From JBBSVE01 sp038233815 (GTDB lineage: Bacteria > Pseudomonadota > Alphaproteobacteria > Rhodobacterales > Rhodobacteraceae): DNA of 5,659 nt. The notes beneath the pieces were generated by a model. It searched no databases. It saw only the letters and a list, made by a program, of their open reading frames with translations, and was not told where the DNA came from. Every line of letters starts with the position of its first letter. The first letter of the stretch is position 1. This document shows, one piece after another, positions 1-5,307 of this stretch. The stretch spans positions 1 to 5,659 of the forward strand of contig JBBSVE010000181.1 of NCBI GenBank assembly GCA_038233815.1. The letters are read 5' to 3'. The position numbers and the translations under genes were made by a program.

Positions 1-1073
1 CCGAGGAGATCGGACGCGTCACGGCGGAGGTGATCGCGGCCGGCATTCCCGGCGACAGGCTCGGCATCCACACCCACAACGACACCGGAACGGCGGTGGC
101 GGGCGCGCTCGCCGCCGTGAATGCGGGGGTGCGCCAGATCCAGGGCACGCTCAACGGGCTTGGGGAACGGTGCGGGAATGCGAACCTCACCAGCCTGATC
201 CCGACGCTGTTGTTGAAGGAGCCCTATGCTTCGCACTTTGAGATCGGAGTAAGCCACGCGTCGCTTGCGGGATTGCTGCGGACGTCACGGATGCTCGACG
301 ATATCCTCAACCGTGTGCCGGACCGGTCAGCGCCTTACGTCGGCGCGTCGGCCTTTGCGCACAAGTCGGGGCTTCATGCCTCCGCGATCCTGAAGGACCC
401 CACGACCTATGAGCATGTGGCCCCGGATCTGGTGGGCAACGCGCGGGTCATTCCGATGTCGAACCAGGCCGGGCAGTCGAACCTGCGCGCAAGGCTCGCG
501 GCGGCGGGGATAGAGGTCGCGCGCGACGATCACCGGCTGGCGGGCATCCTCGACGAGATCAAAGCGCGCGAGGATCAGGGCTATGCCTATGACGGCGCGC
601 AGGCGAGTTTCGAGCTGCTGGCCCGGCGTGCACTGGGATTGTGTCCTGCGTTCTTCGAGGTCGAGCGTTACCGCGTCACGGTGGAGCGGCGGCGCAACAC
701 CGCGAACCGGGTGGTGAGCCTGTCGGAAGCGGTCGTTGTGGTGCGGATCGGCGGCGACGTGATGCTGTCGGTCTCCGAATCGATGGACGAGAGCGGGACG
801 GACCGGGGGCCGGTCAACGCGCTGGCCAAGGCGCTGGCCAAGGATCTGGGGCCGTATCAGGCGATCATCGACGATCTGCGGCTGGTCGATTTCAAGGTGC
901 GGATCACCCAAGGCGGCACCGAAGCGGTGACGCGCGTCATCATCGACAGCGAGGACGGGGACGGGCGGCGCTGGTCAACCGTCGGGGTATCGGCGAACAT
1001 CGTGGACGCGAGCTTCGAGGCGCTGCTGGAATCGATCACGTGGAAGCTGATCCGGGACGGTGCGCGGTCGTGA
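1..1073 (+). CDS. cimA: (R)-citramalate synthase, 5'-truncated
   Basis: Condenses acetyl-CoA with pyruvate to (R)-citramalate, the first step of the threonine-independent route to 2-oxobutanoate and isoleucine. The protein is cytosolic. The reading frame is open from base 3, with nine in-frame codons before the first possible GTG at 30, so the real start lies left of the window. About 356 residues are visible of roughly 520-540 usual for the family. Visible landmarks are the metal-binding HTHND at bases 69-83, the GLGERCGNANL motif at 156-188 at the end of the TIM barrel, and an AHKSGLHASA block near 357-386. From about 597 to the stop there is a LeuA-type regulatory domain, with GPVNALAKAL, DFKVRI and RWSTVGVSANIVDAS-like blocks. 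The 'GERCGNANL' form and the C-terminal blocks fit citramalate synthase better than 2-isopropylmalate synthase or homocitrate synthase, the alternatives in the same superfamily. The next gene starts 16 bp after its TGA. Confidence 0.93.
   Translation, partial: EEIGRVTAEVIAAGIPGDRLGIHTHNDTGTAVAGALAAVNAGVRQIQGTLNGLGERCGNANLTSLIPTLLLKEPYASHFEIGVSHASLAGLLRTSRMLDDILNRVPDRSAPYVGASAFAHKSGLHASAILKDPTTYEHVAPDLVGNARVIPMSNQAGQSNLRARLAAAGIEVARDDHRLAGILDEIKAREDQGYAYDGAQASFELLARRALGLCPAFFEVERYRVTVERRRNTANRVVSLSEAVVVVRIGGDVMLSVSESMDESGTDRGPVNALAKALAKDLGPYQAIIDDLRLVDFKVRITQGGTEAVTRVIIDSEDGDGRRWSTVGVSANIVDASFEALLESITWKLIRDGARS
819..842 (+). repeat. 12-bp perfect tandem duplication inside cimA
   Basis: The unit GCGCTGGCCAAG occurs twice back to back and encodes ALAK-ALAK in the regulatory domain just after the conserved GPVN. 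It keeps the frame. This helix is alanine- and lysine-rich in relatives as I recall them, so the repeat may reflect codon choice rather than a recent duplication. Confidence 0.7.
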
Positions 1074-1089
1074 CCGGGGCGCTTGCCGG

Positions 1090-1860
1090 ATGACGGTAGC
1101 CGACTGCGCCCGGTTGGTGGAGCGGGGCGATCCCGCACGCTTCATGGCCGCGATGGCGGCGCCGGTGGAGGCGCGTGCGGTCCTGTTCCCGCTTTACGCC
1201 TACAATCTGGAACTCGCCCGCGCGCCGTGGCTGACCGCGGAGCCGATGATCGCGCAGATGCGGCTGCAATGGTGGCGCGATGCGGTCGGGGAGGCTGCGG
1301 CGGGGGACGTGCCGAAAGCGCATGAGGTGATGGTCCCACTGGCGGCGCTGATCCGGCGCGCGGAGCTTCCCGGCTCGCTCCTCGATGCGATGGCGGAGGC
1401 GCGGGGCACGGATCTGGAGCGCAAGCCGTTTGCGACCGATGCGGCGCTCTTTGACTATCTCGATGTGACGGCGGGGGGGCTGATGTGGGCCGGGGCGCTG
1501 GCGCTCGGGGCCGGGCCGGAGGCGGAGAAGGCGGTGCGGGGCATCGGCGTGGCCGGGGGGCTCGCGGCATGGCTGCAAGCGGTGCCGGACCTTATCGCGC
1601 GGGGACGGGAGCCGTTGCCGGACGGGGGCGGGGTGGCAGCACTTGCACGGCAGGGACTGGAGCGGATCGCCCGGGCGCGGGCGGCGCGGGCGACGGTTCC
1701 GAAGACCGCGCGTGCAACACTTCTGGCGGCGTGGCAGGCGGAACCGCTTTTGCGGCGGGCTGCGGCCTCGCCAGCAGCGGTGGCGGAGGGGGGGCTGCAA
1801 CTCTCGGAGTTCGCGCGGCGCGGCAGGCTCCTGTGGCAGGCGACAAGCGGGCGCTGGTGA
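1090..1860 (+). CDS. squalene/phytoene synthase family protein, NDUFAF6-like
   Basis: 256 residues, all-alpha, of the squalene/phytoene synthase superfamily. The N-terminal run FPLYAYNLELARAPW (residues 33-47), then MRLQWWRDAV (57-66), resembles mitochondrial NDUFAF6, a complex I assembly factor, more than true prenyl synthases. In true enzymes the helix before the W-R block carries a DxxxD motif binding Mg-diphosphate; here it reads YNLELARAP with no aspartate. The second aspartate motif, normally within a QLTNILRDVGED-like stretch, corresponds to GLAAWLQAVPDLIARGREPLP (residues 157-177), where only D167 remains. Catalysis of farnesyl or geranylgeranyl condensation is therefore unlikely; a role in respiratory complex assembly is inference. 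I chose ATG 1090 because MTVADCARLVERGDPARF resembles related N-termini as I recall them, and because the GTG at 1060 would overlap cimA. The ribosome site is weak (GGGG at 1076-1079). Probably co-transcribed with cimA. The protein is rich in Ala, Arg and Gly towards its C-terminus. Confidence 0.85.
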   Translation: MTVADCARLVERGDPARFMAAMAAPVEARAVLFPLYAYNLELARAPWLTAEPMIAQMRLQWWRDAVGEAAAGDVPKAHEVMVPLAALIRRAELPGSLLDAMAEARGTDLERKPFATDAALFDYLDVTAGGLMWAGALALGAGPEAEKAVRGIGVAGGLAAWLQAVPDLIARGREPLPDGGGVAALARQGLERIARARAARATVPKTARATLLAAWQAEPLLRRAAASPAAVAEGGLQLSEFARRGRLLWQATSGRW

Positions 1861-1911
1861 CGGGCGGCATTTTCGGCACAGGTGACGATGCCCTCCGAAG
1901 GCCGCCGCTTC

Positions 1912-1949
1912 TGTCCGGCCCGACGATCCGCTAGGCTGAGGGCCGGACA
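1912..1949. promoter_or_regulatory. perfect 10-bp inverted repeat in the spacer before the transglycosylase gene
   Basis: TGTCCGGCCC at 1912-1921 is matched exactly by GGGCCGGACA at 1940-1949, leaving an 18-base loop. It lies 51 bases after the NDUFAF6-like gene stop and 21 bases before the transglycosylase start. No T-run follows, so it is not a classical intrinsic terminator. It could end or stabilise the upstream transcript, act as a leader hairpin, or be a DNA operator. The loop holds CTAGGCT (1931-1937), which looks like an alphaproteobacterial -10 element, but I see no convincing -35 upstream. Confidence 0.4.
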
Positions 1950-1956
1950 TCAGGAC

Positions 1957-1960
1957 GGAG
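1957..1960 (+). promoter_or_regulatory. Shine-Dalgarno site of the transglycosylase gene
   Basis: GGAG ends 10 bases before the ATG at 1971. This supports that start, which also places the twin arginine and lipobox where a lipoprotein signal peptide needs them. Confidence 0.6.
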
Positions 1961-1970
1961 CGGCCCTTTC

Positions 1971-3212
1971 ATGGTCATCACGCGGCGGACTTTCACCCTC
2001 ATGATCGGGGCACTGGGGCTTTCGGGCTGCGCGGGGGGGGCGATGTCGGACGTGGGGCCCGGCGGGCTCGCCGCCGATCTGCGCCCGAAGCCGGACGCCG
2101 GCTACGATGCGTGGGTCATGGGATTCCGGCCCCGGGCGCTGGCACGCGGCATTACGCCCGCAACGTTCGACACGGCCTTCCGGTCGGCGGGATTTCTGCC
2201 GGGCGTCATCGCGCGCGACCGCAACCAGACGGAATTCACCCGCTCGTTGCAGGATTACCTCGCCATTGCCGCCTCGGACGAGCGGATTGCCAAGGGCCGG
2301 GCTGCAATGGCGCGGCAGGCGGGCGTGCTCCGCGCGGTCGAGGCGCGCTACGGTGTCGACGCATCGGTCGTGGCCGCCGTCTGGGGGCTGGAGAGCATGT
2401 ATGGCGAGCGGCGGGGCGACATCCCGGTGATCTCCTCCCTCTCCACTCTGGCTTACGAGGGGCGGCGGGGGTCGTTCTTCGAGGGCCAGCTGGTTGCGGC
2501 GCTGAAGATCCTCCAGCGCGGCGACACGACGCCGGACCGGATGACCGGAAGCTGGGCTGGCGCAATGGGACACACCCAGTTCATCCCGACCTCGTTCCAG
2601 AGCTTCGCGGTCGATTTCAACGGCGACGGGCGGCGTGACATCTGGTCCGACGACCCCGAGGATGCGCTGGCCTCCACCGCCGCCTACCTCGCGAAATCGG
2701 GCTGGGTGAAAGGCCAGCCGTGGGGCGTGGAGGTGCGGCTGCCCGCGGGGTTCGACACGGGGCGCGCGGGGCGCGGATCGTCGCGCCCGACCGGGGTCTG
2801 GACCGCGATGGGCGTGCGCGACATGGACGGGCGTGCGGTGCCTGACCATGGGGCCGCGTCGATCATCCTGCCCGCGGGGGCGTCGGGACCGGCCTTCATG
2901 ACCTTCCGCAACTTCACCGCGATCACGCGCTACAACAACTCGGAAAGCTATGTGATCGGGGTCGGGCACCTGTCGGACCGTCTGCGCGGCGGCGGTCCGG
3001 TCCGGGGCAATTTTCCGCCCGACAAAGCGGGCATGACGCTGGGTGACCGGCAGGAGTTGCAGCGACGGCTGACGGCGGCGGGGCATGATACCGACGGGAC
3101 CGACGGTGTGATCGGGGCCAAGACGCGGGCGGCGATCTCCTCCTACCAGACGGCGCAGGGGATGACGGCGGACGGGGAGCCGACGCTCGCGCTTTTGAAC
3201 CGGTTGCGCTGA
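1971..3212 (+). CDS. lytic murein transglycosylase, MltB type, lipoprotein with peptidoglycan-binding domain
   Basis: 413 residues. Cleaves the MurNAc-GlcNAc bond of peptidoglycan with formation of 1,6-anhydro-MurNAc, in the periplasm. The N-terminus has a twin-arginine motif (TRRTF, R5-R6), a short hydrophobic stretch and lipobox LSGC with C20 as the lipidated residue. The residue at +2 is Ala-21, so outer-membrane sorting is expected. The catalytic domain runs from about 40 to 340. E141 in VWGLESMYG is the likely catalytic acid. AYEGRRGSFFEGQL (161-174), SWAGAMGHTQFIPTSF (194-209), the EF-hand-like DFNGDGRRDIW (215-225) and YNNSESYVIGVGHL (321-334) are MltB-family signatures. Residues about 355-413 form a PG_binding_1 domain (LQRRLTAAG, DGVIGAKTRAAISSYQ). 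The length suits MltB-like proteins carrying this extra domain. An eight-G tract directly follows the Cys-20 codon. The gene has its own ribosome site and a 110-bp upstream spacer, so it is probably a separate unit. It faces the efflux-pump remnant tail-to-tail. Confidence 0.94.
   Translation: MVITRRTFTLMIGALGLSGCAGGAMSDVGPGGLAADLRPKPDAGYDAWVMGFRPRALARGITPATFDTAFRSAGFLPGVIARDRNQTEFTRSLQDYLAIAASDERIAKGRAAMARQAGVLRAVEARYGVDASVVAAVWGLESMYGERRGDIPVISSLSTLAYEGRRGSFFEGQLVAALKILQRGDTTPDRMTGSWAGAMGHTQFIPTSFQSFAVDFNGDGRRDIWSDDPEDALASTAAYLAKSGWVKGQPWGVEVRLPAGFDTGRAGRGSSRPTGVWTAMGVRDMDGRAVPDHGAASIILPAGASGPAFMTFRNFTAITRYNNSESYVIGVGHLSDRLRGGGPVRGNFPPDKAGMTLGDRQELQRRLTAAGHDTDGTDGVIGAKTRAAISSYQTAQGMTADGEPTLALLNRLR
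2033..2040 (+). repeat. G8 homopolymer within the lipoprotein signal region
   Basis: Eight consecutive G follow the Cys-20 codon and its neighbour and are read as GCG GGG GGG GCG (Ala-Gly-Gly-Ala). A one-base slip would put the whole mature enzyme out of frame. Runs of seven G also occur in the NDUFAF6-like gene at 1473-1479 and 1788-1794, so G-runs are common in this window. Confidence 0.85.
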
Positions 3213-3224
3213 GCGGGCTGGGGT

Positions 3225-3890
3225 GATCGCTCTGGCCATTGGCGGAGCCGCAAGCCCCGGTCCGATCATCAGAAATACTGCCGTTTCGAAATGAACCCGT
3301 GGCCCTTGTGGCAGTTTCGGGATGAAGGCCGTGACCAAGGCGACGCCGAGCGCCGCGATGGGGATGTTGATCCAGAAGATCCGGCGCCAATCGGCATAGG
3401 TCGTGATGAACCCGCCGAGCGGCGGCCCGATCACCGGCCCCATCAGCGCAGGAACGGAAAGTCACGCAAGTGCGCCCACAAGGCCCGCTTTCGGCGTCGC
3501 GCGCAGCACGATGAGGCGCCCGACCGGCACCATCATCGACCCGCCGATGCCCTGGAATACCCGCGCCGCAATCAGCGACCCGAGCGAGGTCGAGGCGGCA
3601 CAGGCGATGGAGCCCGCCGCGAAGACCAGGATCGCCGCGCGAAAGACCTTGCGCGCGCCGAACCGGTCCGCCGCCCAGCCCGAGGCAGGGATGAAGATCG
3701 CCAGTGCCAGCAGGTAGGAGGTCAGCGCGAGTTTCAGAAGGATCGGACTGGTGCCGAAGTCGTACGCGATCTGAGGCAGCGAGGTGGCAAGGACGGTGCT
3801 ATCAATATTCTCCATCAACAGCGCCGTCGCGACGATCAGCGGGGTGGCACGGGACCGGATGGTGCGGAATGGGCGAAAGGGGTCTCTCAA
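3225..3890 (-). pseudogene. remnant of a DHA2-family (EmrB/QacA-like) MFS efflux transporter: nonsense codon and lost C-terminal half
   Basis: Read from a TTG at 3888-3890, the frame gives an N-terminus of the form RDPFRPFRTI, then a first TM helix ending LLMENIDSTVLATSLP, typical of DHA2 proton-driven multidrug exporters. Motif A, GWAADRFGARK, falls at codons 71-81 (3680-3648), and FQGIGGSMMVPVGRLIVLR follows. Codon 143 is TGA (3464-3462). The same frame then continues as LSVPALMGPVIGPPLGGFITTY, which includes antiporter motif C (3440-3411), and ADWRRIFWINIPIAALGV. The homology therefore runs straight through the stop without a frameshift. Family-like sequence fades after GFLMIGLGL-like residues near codon 210-220, close to the end of the transglycosylase gene. 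About 220 of some 470-500 residues remain, so a working 14-TM pump cannot be made. The TTG may be a decayed ATG. An ATG at 3443 could restart a fragment but would lack TM1-4. The same strand stays open into the transglycosylase gene only as a GC-rich shadow frame. Confidence 0.85.
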
Positions 3891-3899
3891 CGGGCGGGT

Positions 3900-3912
3900 C
3901 GCCAGTCTGGCG
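3900..3912. promoter_or_regulatory. 13-bp palindrome just upstream of the efflux remnant
   Basis: CGCCAG-T-CTGGCG is a perfect 6-bp dyad around one base, too tight for an RNA hairpin but suitable for a dimeric DNA-binding protein. It lies 10-22 bases upstream of the remnant's TTG start, where a repressor site for an efflux gene would be expected. No regulator gene is present in the window. Confidence 0.35.
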
Positions 3913-3931
3913 TGACGTCGTATCTCGACCC

Positions 3932-3964
3932 GCAGATGGCAGAGGTAAAGGGCAAACCATCTGC
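3932..3964 (-). terminator. stem-loop after the MFS transporter gene, possible weak terminator
   Basis: GCAGATGG at 3932-3939 pairs exactly with CCATCTGC at 3957-3964, with a 17-base loop. On the - strand the hairpin begins 9 bases after the MFS stop codon. No T-run follows, so it fits poorly as an intrinsic terminator. It could equally stabilise the 3' end of the mRNA or be an operator upstream of the efflux remnant. Confidence 0.35.
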
Positions 3965-3973
3965 AAAGAACGC

Positions 3974-5197
3974 TCAGATCGCGCGCGCATACCGTCGCCG
4001 GAGCGCGAGCCATATGAGCGCGCCGCCCGCCAGCACGAGAAACGGCAGCATCGCGTAGTTCACCGCGTCCCAGCCCTGCTCCACCGTGCCGCCGGAGCAG
4101 TTCATCAGCCGCCCCGACGACAGCGATGCAAGCGTCACCGCGCCGAACACCAGGAGATCGTTCAGACCCTGCATCCGCCCGCGTTCCTGCGGCGAGTGCG
4201 CCCCGGCGAGCATTGAGGTGGCGCCGATGAATCCGAAGTTCCAGCCGATTCCCAGCAGCACCAGCGCGCCGAAAAAGTTGCCGAGCTGCACCCCGGTCAG
4301 GGCCACGGCCCCCGCGCAGGCGAGGATCGCTAGACCTATGGCAATGATCCGCTCTACCCCGAACCGGATAATGAGCGCGCCGGTGAAGAACGACGGAATA
4401 TACATCGCCAGCACATGCGCGCGCACCACGTCGGCGGCGTCGTCGGTGGCGAACCCGCAGCCCACGACGGCCAGCGGCGAGGAGGTCATCACGAGGTTCA
4501 TCAGCGCATAGCTGACCGCCGCGCAGATCACCGCCACGGCAATACGCGGGGTGCGGATCATCTCCGCCCGGCTGCGGCCCAGATGCTCGCCCGGTGCGGG
4601 GGCAGGGGGCTTCGGGATGTCGAGGAACAGGAACAGCAGCGAGCCCACGATGTTGAGCGCGATCACTGCGGCATAGGTGCCCAGAAACGGCACCACCATC
4701 GCCTGTGCGGTGTGCTTGACCAGCTCCGGCCCGATGATCGCGGAGAGGAGCCCGCCCGCCATCACCCACGAGATCGCGCGGGGGCGGTAGGCCTCGGACG
4801 CGGTATCGGCGGCTGCGAAACGATAGAAACCCTGCGCCGACATGTAGGTGCCCGAGATCAGCGCGCCGACAAGGAAGATCGGGAACGACGCCGCGATCAG
4901 CCCCCACGCGCCGACTGCTGCACCGACCGCGCCAAACAGCGTCCCGGTCCAGAACCCTGCGCGACGGCCATGACGTTGCATCAGCGCCGACAGCGGCGTG
5001 GCGGAGATCATCGAGCCGATCACCATGGCGGAGATCGAGAGCGTGGCCCAGCACCGGTTGGAAGCGAGCGTCTGTCCCGCCAGTCCTGCCACTGTAAAGA
5101 TCATCGGCATCTGCGCGCCGAGGATCGCCTGTGCCGCCACCAACACCGCCACGTTGCGGCGGGCGCGGGGGTCGGCGGAGGCGGAAACCGGGCGCAT
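3974..5197 (-). CDS. MFS transporter, 12 TM, substrate unknown
   Basis: 407 residues from ATG 5197, an inner-membrane secondary transporter of the major facilitator superfamily. About twelve hydrophobic segments are visible, roughly at 15-35, 52-72, 82-102, 104-124, 143-160, 170-192, 217-240, 262-278, 284-300, 305-325, 345-365 and 381-398. A polar loop near 193-215 splits the two halves. The 2-3 loop ends in MQRHGRRAG (73-81), a motif A variant. GFYRFAAADT (123-132) with RPRAISWVMAGG (138-149) marks TM4-5. The substrate cannot be told; export of a small molecule is the usual guess. Start choice is uncertain. GGAGG abuts ATG 5197 with no spacing, whereas an upstream in-frame ATG at 5281 adds 28 residues and has AAGGG 10 bases upstream. 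I prefer 5197 because the extension has weaker third-position GC and no MFS character, and because a -10-like TACAAT lies inside it. Divergent from the glycosylase gene; the efflux remnant lies downstream on the same strand. Confidence 0.88.
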   Translation of the reverse strand: MRPVSASADPRARRNVAVLVAAQAILGAQMPMIFTVAGLAGQTLASNRCWATLSISAMVIGSMISATPLSALMQRHGRRAGFWTGTLFGAVGAAVGAWGLIAASFPIFLVGALISGTYMSAQGFYRFAAADTASEAYRPRAISWVMAGGLLSAIIGPELVKHTAQAMVVPFLGTYAAVIALNIVGSLLFLFLDIPKPPAPAPGEHLGRSRAEMIRTPRIAVAVICAAVSYALMNLVMTSSPLAVVGCGFATDDAADVVRAHVLAMYIPSFFTGALIIRFGVERIIAIGLAILACAGAVALTGVQLGNFFGALVLLGIGWNFGFIGATSMLAGAHSPQERGRMQGLNDLLVFGAVTLASLSSGRLMNCSGGTVEQGWDAVNYAMLPFLVLAGGALIWLALRRRYARAI

Positions 5198-5240
5198 CCT
5201 CCAGCCATAGGTCGGGATGTGGCGGCCTCGCAAGCGGCAA

Positions 5241-5257
5241 ATTGTATCGCCGACAAT
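5241..5257. promoter_or_regulatory. 17-bp dyad overlapping a -10-like hexamer in the divergent MFS/glycosylase region
   Basis: ATTGTATCGCCGACAAT has 5-bp inverted arms (5241-5245 and 5253-5257) around a 7-base centre, and it contains a T-N11-A pattern of the LysR type. On the - strand its left arm reads TACAAT (5246-5241), one base from the -10 consensus, which would start MFS transcription near 5234 with a leader of about 37 bases. No good -35 is seen at 17-18 bases. An activator- or repressor-controlled promoter is inference. Confidence 0.4.
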
Positions 5258-5296
5258 CGCCGGTCCGGGGGGTTTCGGCATGCGCGCAAAGCCCTT

Positions 5297-5300
5297 AGGG
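5297..5300 (+). promoter_or_regulatory. probable Shine-Dalgarno site of the glycosylase gene
   Basis: AGGG lies 7 bases before the ATG at 5308 and supports that start. It sits in CCCTTAGGG (5292-5300), whose other strand reads CCCTAAGGG and could serve as the ribosome site for the alternative MFS start at 5281. TAGGGT here could also be read as a -10 element, which would make the transcript nearly leaderless. Confidence 0.45.
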
Positions 5301-5307
5301 TCCGGGC

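Noticed and set aside
1060..1089. GTG at 1060 as the start of the NDUFAF6-like gene
   Set aside because: It would overlap the end of cimA and add MRGRDRGACR, which does not resemble the N-termini I recall; ATG 1090 gives a typical one.
1036..1950. 304-codon - strand frame opposite cimA and the NDUFAF6-like gene
   Set aside because: Arg/Pro/His-rich low-complexity translation with no recognisable domain; both genes on the other strand have clear family motifs.
3277..3315. ACTGCC/GGCAGT inverted repeat inside the pump remnant
   Set aside because: Only 6-bp arms with a 27-base loop inside decayed coding sequence; expected by chance.
1950..3443. Long open frame on the - strand (497 codons) antisense to the transglycosylase gene
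   Set aside because: Only its first part, about 3443-3225, has family-like sequence (the pump remnant). The rest is Arg/Pro/His-rich, with the look of the reverse of a GC-rich gene, and lies opposite a convincing + strand gene.
3462..3464. The TGA as a selenocysteine or programmed readthrough codon
   Set aside because: DHA2 transporters are not known to use selenocysteine, no SECIS-like hairpin is evident just downstream, and the protein would still lack its C-terminal half.
3291..4058. 255-codon + strand frame across the pump remnant and the end of the MFS gene
   Set aside because: The translation is charged and repetitive (Arg, Asp, Gly), with no domain, and is antisense to recognised transporter sequence.
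3462..5240. Open frame of 592 codons on the - strand as one large transporter
   Set aside because: The part over 3974-5240 is an out-of-frame shadow of the MFS gene and is Arg/Gly-rich without membrane segments. Only 3462-3890 is transporter-like, and it belongs to the remnant.
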